A stretch of 64,000 nt of DNA from Segnochrobactrum spirostomi (GCF_009600605.1 NZ_VWNA01000001.1:2962501-3026500); one strand, 5' to 3'. Shown: positions 1 through 7,182, counted from the stretch's first letter. Program-made: numbers and translations. Notes: generated from the sequence alone by a model not told the origin.

Positions 1-1323
1 CTCGAAACCCTCCAGCGCAACATCGTGCTGTCCCATGCCGCAGGAACCGGCGGGCCCATGCCGGTGCCGGTGGCGCGGCTGATGATGGCGCTCAAGCTCG
101 CGAGCCTCGCCCAGGGTGCCTCCGGCGTGCGGCCGGAGACGATCGACCTGCTCGAGGCGCTGCTCGCCCGCGATCTCATCCCCGTCGTGCCCTCGCAGGG
201 CTCGGTCGGTGCCTCCGGCGATCTCGCACCGCTCGCCCACATGACGGCCGCGATGATCGGCGTCGGCGCCTTCCATGTCGGCGACCGTATCGTTCCCGCC
301 GCCGAGGCGCTCGCCGCCGCGGGCCTCGCGCCTTTGGTGCTCGGCCCGAAGGAAGGGCTCGCCCTCCTCAACGGCACCCAGTTCTCCACGGCGAACGCGC
401 TCGCCGGCCTGTTCGAGGCGGAGCGGCTGTTCCAGGCCGCGCTCGTCACCGGCGCCCTCTCGACGGACGCCGCGCGCGGCTCGGACGCGCCGTTCGATCC
501 CCGCATTCACCGTCTGCGCCGCCATCGCGGCCAGATCGCCGTCGCCGATTCCCTGCGCGGGCTGATGACGGGCAGCGCGATCCGCGCCTCCCACCTCGAA
601 GGCGACGACCGGGTCCAGGACCCCTATTGCCTGCGCTGCCAGCCCCAGGTGATGGGCGCCGCCCTCGACGTGCTGCGTCAGGCGGCAACGACGCTCGAGA
701 CCGAGGCGAACGGCGTCTCCGACAATCCGCTGATCTTCGCCGAGGACGGCGAGGCGCTCTCCGGCGGCAACTTCCACGCCGAGCCGGTCGCCTTCGCCGC
801 CGACATGATCGCGCTCGCGGTGTGCGAGATCGGCTCGATCGCCGAGCGGCGCATCGCCATGCTGGTCGATCCGGCGCTGTCGGGCCTGCCGGCCTTCCTC
901 ACCCCGAAGCCGGGGCTCAATTCCGGCTTCATGATCCCCCAGGTGACGGCGGCCGCGCTCGTCTCCGAGAACAAGCAGCGCGCGACCCCGGCGAGCGTCG
1001 ATTCGATCCCGACGTCGGCGAACCAGGAAGACCACGTCTCGATGGCGGCGCATGGCGCCCGCCGCCTCCTCGCCATGGTCGAGAATGCGACGGCCGTGAT
1101 CGGCATCGAATTGCTCGCTGCCGCGCAGGGCTGCGATTTCCATGCGCCGCTCGCCTCGAGCCCGGGGCTCGAGAAGGTGCGGACGCGGCTGCGCGCCGAG
1201 GTGCCCCACCTCGACGACGACCGCCATTTCCACCCGGACATGGAGGCCGCCATCGCGCTGGTGCGCGCCGGTGTGCTCGCCGAAATCGTCGGCGCGGCCG
1301 CGCTGCCGGCCGTCACCGCCTGA
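1..1323 (+). CDS. hutH: Histidine ammonia-lyase, 3' part (5' end outside window)
   Basis: The reading frame is open from the first base, so the gene starts upstream; 440 residues are visible of the roughly 510 usual for the family. The enzyme deaminates L-histidine to urocanate, the first step of the hut pathway. The Ala-Ser-Gly triad that cyclises into the MIO electrophile is seen in the motif VGASGDLAP (bases 205-231), and the segments following it ([23 protein letters not shown]) are typical of the aromatic ammonia-lyase family. hutG follows 27 bases downstream on the same strand, which supports the assignment and suggests a hut operon. The cytoplasmic homotetramer is family knowledge, not visible here. 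Confidence 0.95.
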   Translation, partial: LETLQRNIVLSHAAGTGGPMPVPVARLMMALKLASLAQGASGVRPETIDLLEALLARDLIPVVPSQGSVGASGDLAPLAHMTAAMIGVGAFHVGDRIVPAAEALAAAGLAPLVLGPKEGLALLNGTQFSTANALAGLFEAERLFQAALVTGALSTDAARGSDAPFDPRIHRLRRHRGQIAVADSLRGLMTGSAIRASHLEGDDRVQDPYCLRCQPQVMGAALDVLRQAATTLETEANGVSDNPLIFAEDGEALSGGNFHAEPVAFAADMIALAVCEIGSIAERRIAMLVDPALSGLPAFLTPKPGLNSGFMIPQVTAAALVSENKQRATPASVDSIPTSANQEDHVSMAAHGARRLLAMVENATAVIGIELLAAAQGCDFHAPLASSPGLEKVRTRLRAEVPHLDDDRHFHPDMEAAIALVRAGVLAEIVGAAALPAVTA

Positions 1324-1350
1324 GCCTTCGGCCGCGCAGGGATCACCGTC

Positions 1351-2187
1351 ATGACCGAGACGAAAGCTCATCCTCACTGGCTCACCGTGCGGCGCGGCGC
1401 GGCGCCGCTCGTCGTCAGCCTGCCCCATACGGGGACCGACCTGCCGCCGGAGATCCTGCCCGATCTCGTCTCGCCCTGGCTCGCCCGTCGGGATGCCGAT
1501 TGGTGGATCGAGACGCTCTACGACTTCGCGGCCGACCTCGATGCGACGATCGTGCGGACCGCGATCTCGCGGACCGCGATCGACGTCAACCGCGATCCCT
1601 CCGGCGTTTCGCTCTATCCGGGGCAGGCGACGACCGAGCTCTGCCCGACGACGACGTTCGACGGCGAGCCGCTCTACCGCGAGGGCCGCGCGCCCGACGC
1701 GGCGGCGGTGGAGGCCCGCAAGGCCGCCTATTTCGTGCCCTATCACGCCGCGCTCGCCGAGGAGATCGGTCGCCTCAAGGCGATCCACCCGCGCGTCGCG
1801 GTCTATGATTGCCACTCGATCCGCTCGATCATTCCGCGCCTGTTCGACGGCACGCTGCCGGAGTTCAATCTCGGCACCAACTCGGGAGCGAGCTGCGCGC
1901 CCGCGCTGTCGCAGGCGATCGAGGCGATCCTCGCCGCGAGCGGGCGGCCGATGGTGGTCAACGGCCGCTTCAAGGGCGGCTACATCACCCGGCATTATGG
2001 ACAGCCCGAGGCGGGTGTTCACGCCGTGCAGATGGAACTCGCCTGCCGCGCCTATCTGCGCGAGCCGCTGGGGCCGGTCTCCGAGGCCGATTGGCCGACG
2101 CCCTACGACCCGGCTTATGCCGCGCCGCTACGCGCCGTGCTGAAGGACGTCCTCGAAGCCTGCCTGACCTTCGCCCGCGCCGGATGA
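1351..2187 (+). CDS. hutG: N-formylglutamate deformylase
   Basis: This 278-residue protein matches the N-formylglutamate amidohydrolase family over its whole length. It carries the N-terminal SLPHTGTDLP segment and the central YDCHSIRS segment, whose histidines and acidic residues are likely metal ligands. It hydrolyses N-formyl-L-glutamate to glutamate and formate, the last step of the five-step histidine route used by many Alphaproteobacteria and pseudomonads. The ATG lies 27 bases after hutH and the two are probably co-transcribed. A strong hairpin follows 43 bases after the stop. Confidence 0.92.
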   Translation: MTETKAHPHWLTVRRGAAPLVVSLPHTGTDLPPEILPDLVSPWLARRDADWWIETLYDFAADLDATIVRTAISRTAIDVNRDPSGVSLYPGQATTELCPTTTFDGEPLYREGRAPDAAAVEARKAAYFVPYHAALAEEIGRLKAIHPRVAVYDCHSIRSIIPRLFDGTLPEFNLGTNSGASCAPALSQAIEAILAASGRPMVVNGRFKGGYITRHYGQPEAGVHAVQMELACRAYLREPLGPVSEADWPTPYDPAYAAPLRAVLKDVLEACLTFARAG

Positions 2188-2230
2188 AGGGCCCACGGGC
2201 CGAACCGGTTCGGGACCCCTCCGACGGCAA

Positions 2231-2263
2231 CCGGCCGGCCAATCGTCACGATCGGCCGGCCGG
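2231..2263. terminator. Bidirectional terminator-like hairpin between hutG and the peptide array
   Basis: A near-perfect inverted repeat: a 10-bp GC stem (CCGGCCGGCC with GGCCGGCCGG), one A/C mismatch, 4 more pairs (ATCG/CGAT) and a 3-base loop. It lies between the convergent genes hutG (+) and the first small peptide gene (-), as expected for a shared terminator. There is no clear T-tract on either side, so intrinsic termination is inferred. Confidence 0.6.
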
Positions 2264-2294
2264 ATATTCGCCTCAAGACCGAGGCGCCGTGCCT

Positions 2295-2438
2295 TCACAC
2301 TTCGTAGTGCGGGTCGAAGGGCGGCGGTGGCCAGTCCGTCGGCAGGGTAGCTTGATAGAAGGGGTAGCAGACGACACCGCCGTTCGCCTCAGCCAGTGCC
2401 GTGTCGTCGAGAGATTCGACGTCGCGTTCCGTGTCCAT
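2295..2438 (-). CDS. Small double-glycine leader peptide 1 (47 aa, Pro/aromatic core)
   Basis: This 47-residue gene is easily missed because of its size. The leader ends ...LDDTALAEANGG with Leu at -12, Leu at -7, Ala at -4 and Gly-Gly at -2/-1, the canonical pattern cleaved by C39 peptidases. The predicted 26-residue core starts VVCYPF, has four consecutive prolines and is rich in Tyr, Phe and Pro. A GGAG ribosome-binding site lies 8 bases before the ATG. It sits 45 bases downstream of peptide gene 2 on the same strand and probably shares that promoter. It is one of seven paralogous leaders near a C39 exporter (10180-12351). The core has no recognised relatives, and its activity is unknown. 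Confidence 0.75.
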   Translation of the reverse strand: MDTERDVESLDDTALAEANGGVVCYPFYQATLPTDWPPPPFDPHYEV

Positions 2439-2483
2439 AATGGTCGCTCCGAGATGGACTGGTTGGTATGGCGCGATGCGCGA

Positions 2484-2723
2484 TCAGGCGGTGACGACCG
2501 GCACCGGCTGGAAGTCGCCAGTGAAAGACGAGGCCGGCCGGCCGTTGACGGAGATAACCGGGCCGGGCGCCATCGGCGGCAGCGTGACGGTGCCCGCGAT
2601 GCCGCCGACACCCCCGTCCGTCTCACCTTGGAAGGCCTGCATCGGGGGAAATTCCCAGCTTCCGCCGTTCACCGCGCAGAGGGTGCGGTCGTCGAGAGCC
2701 GTCGTGGTGCGGTTGGTGTTCAT
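2484..2723 (-). CDS. Small double-glycine leader peptide 2 (79 aa)
   Basis: A 79-residue peptide with an N-terminal leader ending LDDRTLCAVNGG (Leu -12, Thr -8, Leu -7, Val -4, Gly-Gly), matching the C39 peptidase recognition pattern. The predicted 58-residue core starts SWEFPP and is rich in Gly, Pro and Val, with no cysteine. The start is set by a GGGAG site 8 bases before the ATG; upstream in-frame starts lack such a site and would destroy the leader position. About 157 bases of sequence just upstream are repeated before peptide gene 7, so the two arose by duplication of gene plus 5' leader. The likely promoter is at 3097-3124, giving a 5' leader of about 365 bases. Confidence 0.8.
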   Translation of the reverse strand: MNTNRTTTALDDRTLCAVNGGSWEFPPMQAFQGETDGGVGGIAGTVTLPPMAPGPVISVNGRPASSFTGDFQPVPVVTA

Positions 2724-2880
2724 GATTTCTACTCCCAGTGTTCGATGGACCTGGGGATTCGACGTCTTGGTCCCATAAGGGCAGGCGCCGCATCCGGTTG
2801 AGATGGGCGAAGACAGTCGGGGCCGGACCGGAGGGTTGCCGTCAGTCGGCAGCGCGGGCGGAGAGGTCGCCGAGAGCTTC
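2724..2880 (-). repeat. Conserved 5' leader block, copy 1 (upstream of peptide 2)
   Basis: This block matches 6755-6942 upstream of peptide gene 7 over almost its full length, with one insertion of about 30 bases in the second copy. Long identical runs include the segments reading TCGGGGCCGGACCGGAGGG and GATTCGACGTCTTGGTCCC on the plus strand. A small stem (TGCCG with CGGCA, loop TCAGT) lies at about 2837-2851; in the other copy the stem is one pair longer (TGCCGG with CCGGCA). It is inside the inferred transcript and may be a structured leader. Confidence 0.7.
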
Positions 2881-3096
2881 ATTCGAGCGATGAAGGTCGA
2901 GGCAGAAAGACTTTCATGAGAGGAGAGCGCCGTAGTATACGAAGAGGAGTATTCTTGATCGTTCCGATCTGATGTCCCTCGGACCCAATCGAAGTTTTCC
3001 TTCCATTCTTCGACGGCTACTTTCCTCTATCGATAGACGTTTGCGGAAGTGTAAGGCATCACCTCAAACTGCTTCGACGTCGTTTCGATAGAGATA

Positions 3097-3147
3097 ATGA
3101 TACGCTCGGCATCGGCGGGCGCAACGGCGGAATGCGAACGTGTCGCA
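3097..3147 (-). promoter_or_regulatory. Promoter module A with palindromic operator (for peptides 2 and 1)
   Basis: Read on the minus strand there is a TGCGA-CACGT-TCGCA palindrome (3133-3147), then 8 bases, then a -35 TTGCGC (3119-3124), a 16-base spacer and a -10 TATCAT (3097-3102). The same arrangement occurs at 7121-7182 and, with a decayed palindrome, at 4941-5010. The sequence after the -10, rich in TCGAAACGACG, is also shared. The palindrome is about 50 bases upstream of the inferred start, 11 bases closer than in the other perfect copy, so both sit on the same helix face. Confidence 0.65.
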
Positions 3148-3252
3148 TTCTTAATCCAGCGGACAGATATCGTTCAGCTTTGCCACCGACGCAAAACCGT
3201 TGGGACGTCGTCGCCCACCGGCGCCCTGGGCCCGTCTCTGCCAGCTCTGAGG

Positions 3253-4194
3253 TCAGGCCGGGCGTAGGCGGACATAACGCTGTTCCTGCACCGGGGTGCC
3301 CCATTGGGTGCCGAGCCACTCTTCTGCGAGGACGAAGCCGTGGGCTTCGTAGAGGTGGCGGGCGGCCTCCAGGCCGCGCAGCGTCCACAGATGGGTCTCG
3401 CCGAAGCCCTGCGCGTCGGCGAAGGCGGTGGCTGCGGCGATCAGGCCCCGTCCGACACCGCGGCCGCGCAGGCCGTCATCGACGATGAACCAGCGCAGGT
3501 GAGCCTTGCCCGCGCCGAGATCCTCGCCGTCGATGGCTATCGAGCCGACGATGTCGTCACCCTGCATCCCCCGCCAGATGCGGTTCGCGGGCCGATCGAG
3601 CCGGGCCGAAAATTCCGCGAGCCCGGTCGCCACCACCGCCTCGAAGGCCGCGCCGAAGCCGGCGACGCGCGCATAATGGCGGGCGTGGAGGGTTGCGATG
3701 CGTCCGATCAGGCCGGGATGGTAGCCGGTCTCGATGCGGATCGCGGGGCCGGCCTCGCCCACGCCGCCGTTCGCGGCCGTGAGCGCATCCGCATAGAGCC
3801 GGATCCCCTCGGCGACGGTGAGCGCCTCGGCCGGCTCGAGCCGGCCGAGCGCACTCGAGACCTGAAGCCGGGCGAAGCGATGAATGCCGGCGACGAGGGC
3901 CTGCCCGTCCGCGCTCAAGGCGAGCGCCTTGGTGCGCGCGTCGTTCGGCCCTGCCGCCTCCTGCACCGTGCCGGACTCGACCAGCTTGCGCAGCATGCGG
4001 CTGACGCTCGACTTTTCGAGCCGCAGGCGGCCGGCGATCTCGCCCGCCGTGATGCCGGGGTGGGCGTCGATCTCGATCAGCGCATGAACCGCGGACGGGG
4101 GCAGATCCGTCCCGGCGAGGCCGTCGCCCATGAAACCGAGTTCCCGGACGAGGCGGCGGGACGCGGCGCGGATGTCTTCGATGGGAGCCGTCAT
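3253..4194 (-). CDS. MarR-type regulator fused to GNAT acetyltransferase
   Basis: A 313-residue two-domain protein. Residues about 1-145 form a winged-helix MarR-like domain (ITAGEIAGRLRLEKSSVSRMLRKL is the recognition region). Residues about 150-313 form a GNAT domain with the acetyl-CoA loop RGRGVGRGLI and the C-terminal LYEAHGFV motif. Such HTH/GNAT fusions are common in Proteobacteria and mostly uncharacterised. Either the ATG used here or a GTG two codons upstream could be the start; neither has a clear ribosome-binding site. A near-palindrome lies just upstream. It stands between peptide genes 3 and 2, so it could regulate the array or acetylate a peptide for self-protection; both are inference. 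Confidence 0.85.
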   Translation of the reverse strand: MTAPIEDIRAASRRLVRELGFMGDGLAGTDLPPSAVHALIEIDAHPGITAGEIAGRLRLEKSSVSRMLRKLVESGTVQEAAGPNDARTKALALSADGQALVAGIHRFARLQVSSALGRLEPAEALTVAEGIRLYADALTAANGGVGEAGPAIRIETGYHPGLIGRIATLHARHYARVAGFGAAFEAVVATGLAEFSARLDRPANRIWRGMQGDDIVGSIAIDGEDLGAGKAHLRWFIVDDGLRGRGVGRGLIAAATAFADAQGFGETHLWTLRGLEAARHLYEAHGFVLAEEWLGTQWGTPVQEQRYVRLRPA

Positions 4195-4205
4195 GCGCAC
4201 AGATA

Positions 4206-4220
4206 GTTGTATGATGCAAC
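4206..4220. promoter_or_regulatory. MarR-type operator candidate
   Basis: The 15-base sequence GTTGTAT-G-ATGCAAC is a palindrome with one mismatch, resembling the TTGYAT...ATRCAA sites of MarR proteins. It lies 12-26 bases upstream of the start of the MarR-GNAT gene, so autoregulation is likely. It differs from the TGCGA-N5-TCGCA palindrome of the peptide promoters. Confidence 0.5.
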
Positions 4221-4373
4221 GATATCCGCACTGAATACGGCAATCAGCCTTCCGAGGGAAGGGGCCGGACGGCTCCGGTGTGCCGCGGCGCGCTGGCGGT
4301 CCGCGAGTTTGGGAGACCGCGTCGGCGCGCGAGCCGCAGGTCGATCCTGCGCATCGCCCCTCTCAAAAGCGAA

Positions 4374-4404
4374 CCGGCCGGTCGTCCGAGGCACGACCGG
4401 CCGG
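4374..4404. terminator. Terminator-like hairpin downstream of peptide 3
   Basis: A perfect 12-bp inverted repeat (CCGGCCGGTCGT with ACGACCGGCCGG) with a 7-base loop. On the minus strand it lies 74 bases after the peptide 3 stop and before the MarR-GNAT promoter, so it probably separates the two transcripts. It shares the CCGGCCGG core with the hairpin at 2231-2263. Confidence 0.6.
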
Positions 4405-4477
4405 CTATCAGGCTCGTCTCAGGGATCGGCCGTGTCCGCCGCGATCGGGAAAACGGCGATCCGGCGGCGTGCGTGGG

Positions 4478-4660
4478 TCACGGTATGATCTTGGGGCGGC
4501 GGAAGTCCGCCGTGCCGTCTTCATCCGGCTCCTGCTCGCCATCGTTCGCCAGGATGCGCGGGCGGGGCAAGCCGTCGTTCCCGCCGCTGACATCCGCCAG
4601 CGCGGTGTCCTCCAGCGGCTGGGTTTCGGCCGGGATCTTCTTGTCGTCGATGGTGCTCAT
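4478..4660 (-). CDS. Small double-glycine leader peptide 3 (60 aa, acidic core)
   Basis: A 60-residue peptide. Its leader ends LEDTALADVSGG with Leu -12, Leu -7, Val -4 and Gly-Gly. The predicted 33-residue core starts NDGLPRPR, is strongly acidic in the middle (EQEPDEDGTAD) and ends in KIIP; it has no cysteine. The ATG follows a GGAG site at 8 bases. It has its own upstream promoter module at 4941-4968, about 275 bases before the start, and a hairpin terminator after it, so it seems to be a separate transcription unit. The leader ties it to the other six; the core is unique here. Confidence 0.75.
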   Translation of the reverse strand: MSTIDDKKIPAETQPLEDTALADVSGGNDGLPRPRILANDGEQEPDEDGTADFRRPKIIP

Positions 4661-4940
4661 GATGGTTTCTCCGAGGATGGCTTGTAGAACGGGGCGCCGG
4701 GATCGGCCCCCTCATGGAACGGTGCCGCCGCGCACGCGGGATGCGCGAAGGCACGCTTGGCTCGGGTCTGCCGCAGAGCGGAAATCGCTGTGCTCGGCAT
4801 CCCAGATCACCCCCATACCGGTATTCGTCCGATATCCCCAATATGGGTACCGATCTTCATCGATCCGAAGAGGCTCCAATCATCATCCGAATTTCATTAG
4901 CCGTCGGATTTTATTGGAATTCGTCGTCTCGACGAAGAAG

Positions 4941-5010
4941 AGGATACGCTGGAGACATCTGAAATCAAGCCGCATCGGGGATCCGACGCACGATATGTCT
5001 AGGGTTTAAT
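4941..5010 (-). promoter_or_regulatory. Promoter module B (for peptide 3)
   Basis: On the minus strand: -35 TTGATT (4963-4968), 16-base spacer ending CCAGCG, -10 TATCCT (4941-4946), then TCTTCTTCGTCGAGACGACG, matching the downstream part of modules A and C. The ATTAAA tract at 5004-5010 lies exactly as far from the -10 as in module C. The palindrome is decayed here (only GACATAT is recognisable), so regulation may differ. Confidence 0.55.
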
Positions 5011-5182
5011 CTGGACGAAAGGTCCCGTTCACAGTCGGTGGCGCTGCGCCACACACCGTGCGTCATGTCTCGATGAAGGCGGCGAACTCGTGCGGCGCGC
5101 CGGTGGGAAGAGCCTGCTTGAGGTGAGCGCGGAAGGCCGAGACGCGGGTCCTCGATCGGATCGCAGTCTGGCGGGCGGCCGA

Positions 5183-5500
5183 TCAGGCGAGGTCGATCGG
5201 CGTCGGCCCGAAGCCGCTCGGGGCGTTCGACGGCGCCGAGGCGACGTCGAGCGGGCCGTTGACGACGGCCCCGAAGGCGGCGCTGCCGGTGACGGCCTCG
5301 CCGAATGAGGGGAGGCCGCCGGGCTGGCCGTTGTTCGCCATGGCGGCGTCGGCCGCGAGCGCCTGCGACACGGGCGTGGCCGCGATGCCGCCGAGGTTGA
5401 TCGGTGCGACGCCGCCGGCGACGACATCGCGAAGCGCCGCGTCGGCGAGCGGCACGATCTTTGCGCCGAGGACGGAAGCAGAATTCCGGTCGATGCTCAT
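5183..5500 (-). CDS. Small peptide 4 with AG-type leader (105 aa)
   Basis: A 105-residue peptide in the same array. The leader reads LADAALRDVVAGG. If cleavage follows the first glycine (VVAG|G), then Leu is at -12, Leu at -7 and Val at -4, in register with the other six; cleavage after the second glycine would be off by one. So an Ala-Gly rather than Gly-Gly processing site is likely. The core is about 75 residues, Ala/Gly/Pro-rich (PINLGGIAATP, GQPGGLPSFGEAVTG) and free of cysteine. A GGAG site precedes the ATG. It lies 176 bases downstream of peptide gene 5 and may be the last gene of the peptide 7-6-5-4 transcript. Confidence 0.72.
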   Translation of the reverse strand: MSIDRNSASVLGAKIVPLADAALRDVVAGGVAPINLGGIAATPVSQALAADAAMANNGQPGGLPSFGEAVTGSAAFGAVVNGPLDVASAPSNAPSGFGPTPIDLA

Positions 5501-5625
5501 GATGGGGCTCCTCGGCGTTGGTGGCCGCTTCGGGTCTTATCCCCGTGGCGGCTCGCAGGGCAAATCCGCGGCGGACGGCGCTCAATGCGAGTTCGGCCAC
5601 GGGCGCGATCTTTGTCGAACGGGGA

Positions 5626-5666
5626 GCCGGATCGGCGGAGGCGCGATGTCGCTCCGCCGATCCGGC
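5626..5666. terminator. Long hairpin downstream of peptide 5
   Basis: A perfect 14-bp inverted repeat (GCCGGATCGGCGGA with TCCGCCGATCCGGC) with a 13-base loop, starting 11 bases after the peptide 5 stop on the minus strand. No T-tract follows. A weaker similar stem (CGGCGGA/TCCGCCG, about 6034-6065) follows peptide 6 at the same relative place, so the hairpin was part of the duplicated unit. It could attenuate transcription or stabilise mRNA ends. Confidence 0.5.
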
Positions 5667-5676
5667 CCGATCGGCC

Positions 5677-5913
5677 TCATTGGGGCAGGATGATGCCCGG
5701 GCCGACGCCGTACGGCAGGTCGTCCATGCCGTGGTCGTTCGGCGGCAGAGCCGGGCCGGGGCCGAGGAATTTCGGCTCCCCGTCCAAGCCCTTGTTCGGC
5801 TGGAGGATCACCGGGCCGGGCCCGAAATCGGCCGGGTTGATGAAGTTCATGAAGCCGCCCGTGACGGTATTCAGGGCGCGGTCGTCGAGATTGGTCATCT
5901 TGGTGGTGATCAT
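5677..5913 (-). CDS. Small double-glycine leader peptide 5 (78 aa, GPGP repeats)
   Basis: A 78-residue peptide with leader NLDDRALNTVTGG (Leu -12, Leu -7, Val -4). The 58-residue core has three GPG repeats (FGPGPVIL, LGPGPALP, VGPGIILP) and ends in LPQ. The last 32 residues equal those of peptide 6 except for one residue, while the first half of the core differs. GGAG precedes the ATG at 8 bases. The unit repeats with a period of 404 bases. Proline- and glycine-rich cores without Cys suggest an unmodified secreted peptide, but this is inferred. Confidence 0.8.
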   Translation of the reverse strand: MITTKMTNLDDRALNTVTGGFMNFINPADFGPGPVILQPNKGLDGEPKFLGPGPALPPNDHGMDDLPYGVGPGIILPQ

Positions 5914-6080
5914 GATCGTGGCTCCAAAATTTGGGTGTGGAAGCGGCTCCATTCCGATGCATCCGCATGGGCAGGCATGGGGAGGACGCCGCGTTCAAGG
6001 ATGGTTTCGGTAGGCTATTGGGGTGAGCCAGGGCGGCGGAAGATTGCGATACCGCTCCGCCGACCCACCCCGGATGGGCC

Positions 6081-6317
6081 TCACTGGGGCAGGATGATGC
6101 CCGGGCCGACGCCGTACGGCAGGTCGTCCATGCCGTGATCGTTCCGCGGCAGGGCCGGGCCGGGGCCGAGGAACTTCGGATTGAAGCCGGTCACGGTGCC
6201 CGAGGGCGGGATCGCCGGGCCGGGGCCGAGGTCGTCCGGGTTGAAGGGAAGGACGAAGCCGCCCGTGACGGTCTCCAGGGTGCGGTCGTCGAGGGTCTTC
6301 ATTTCGGTGGTGGTCAT
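6081..6317 (-). CDS. Small double-glycine leader peptide 6 (78 aa, paralogue of 5)
   Basis: The same length as peptide 5 (78 residues), with leader TLDDRTLETVTGG and GPGP repeats in the core. The C-terminal 32 residues match peptide 5 at all but one position (Pro to Arg before NDHGMDD), whereas core residues 1-26 have diverged (FVLPFNPDDLGPGP, then SGTVTGFN). The upstream sequence also matches (GAATTTGGGTGTG, ACCGCGTTCAAGG), showing tandem duplication of gene and spacer. The ribosome-binding site is weaker (AGGA). Confidence 0.8.
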   Translation of the reverse strand: MTTTEMKTLDDRTLETVTGGFVLPFNPDDLGPGPAIPPSGTVTGFNPKFLGPGPALPRNDHGMDDLPYGVGPGIILPQ

Positions 6318-6442
6318 GATCGTGAGTCCTGAATTTGGGTGTGAGGCGGGTTCATTCCGTGGGCTGCGTGAGCCGCTGCGAGGATGAACACCGCGTTCAA
6401 GGGATGGAGGGTCGATTGGGCTTCGGAGCGTGGTGAGCCGGG

Positions 6443-6754
6443 TCAGAACCAGCTCTTGACGTCGTCCCAGGCGCTCTCGGCGTGCGAGGCCACCCAGCCG
6501 ACGGCCGCACCGTCGACGCCGCCGGCGAAGGCTCCGCCGCAAGCGGCGCAGACCCCTTCGAAGATGGCCGTTCCGACGACAACCGGCAGGCCGATGGCCG
6601 TGGCGGCGGTGACGGCGGCGACGGCGCTCGCTCCGACGGCGATGGCGCCCAGCGCGCCGCCGGCGATGGCCCCGATTTCGGTGCCCGTCAGGCCGCCATT
6701 GAGGGCGACGAGCGCCCGATCGTCGAGGGCGAGAACATTCGCGTTGGTGTTCAT
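6443..6754 (-). CDS. Small double-glycine peptide 7, microcin-like hydrophobic core (103 aa)
   Basis: A 103-residue peptide whose leader ends LDDRALVALNGG (Leu -12, Leu -7, Leu -4, Gly-Gly). The predicted 82-residue core is a Gly/Ala/Val-rich hydrophobic stretch (IGAIAGGALGAIAVGASAVA and following) with a CAAC pair near core residues 48-51 and a C-terminal SAWDDVKSWF. This resembles the membrane-active class II microcins such as microcin V in composition, although no direct match is claimed. GGGAG lies 8 bases before the ATG. It is the first peptide gene after promoter C and shares its 5' leader with peptide 2. Confidence 0.8.
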   Translation of the reverse strand: MNTNANVLALDDRALVALNGGLTGTEIGAIAGGALGAIAVGASAVAAVTAATAIGLPVVVGTAIFEGVCAACGGAFAGGVDGAAVGWVASHAESAWDDVKSWF

Positions 6755-6942
6755 GATGGTCACTCCCAGTGTTCGATGCGTTCGATGGACTGGGGATTCG
6801 ACGTCTTGGTCCCTCGTTCGTGAGGGTGGCTCGCACGGAGCCGGGCGCCGCATCCTCGTGAGATGGGGCGAAGACGGTCGGGGCCGGACCGGAGGGTTGC
6901 CGGGTACGCCGGCAGCGCGGGCGGAGGGGTCTCGAGAGCTTC
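6755..6942 (-). repeat. Conserved 5' leader block, copy 2 (upstream of peptide 7)
   Basis: Second copy of the block at 2724-2880, with an extra segment of about 30 bases near 6800-6830. Conservation begins at the ATG and ribosome-binding site and runs into the non-coding leader, with a stem TGCCGG/CCGGCA at about 6895-6911. No reading frame is shared between the copies, so conservation is likely at DNA or RNA level or simply recent duplication. Confidence 0.7.
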
Positions 6943-7120
6943 GTCGTGGTGGAAGCTTTCCGAACCCTTGCGGGCTCGGTCTTCGAGAAGACGGGATGAG
7001 GAAAAGTCCCCAAGAATGGCGCAGTTTACATCCTGTCTTCCGATCGATCCGACGGTCGAAGCTTGAGAAGATCTTTAAGTTTCTTCCGTTTGCTTCGGTG
7101 TCGTCGTTTCGATGAAGTTG

Positions 7121-7182
7121 AGGATACGCTTTCGCCGGCAGGGGTCAAGCGGCGCAGGGCGCCGAGATGCGAACATGTCGCA
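7121..7182 (-). promoter_or_regulatory. Promoter module C with palindromic operator (for peptides 7-4)
   Basis: On the minus strand the TGCGA-CATGT-TCGCA palindrome (7168-7182) is followed by 19 bases, -35 TTGACC (7143-7148), a 16-base spacer and -10 TATCCT (7121-7126). The palindrome centre is near -61 relative to the inferred start, a usual place for an activator. It begins only 33 bases past the stop of the second exporter gene, so the peptides can be expressed independently of the exporter operon. The 5' leader to peptide 7 would be about 360 bases. Confidence 0.65.

Noticed and set aside
2295-6754. Lanthipeptide or NHLP-type RiPP precursors
   Set aside because: Leaders are short GG leaders, cores have almost no Cys, and no modification enzyme gene is present in the window.
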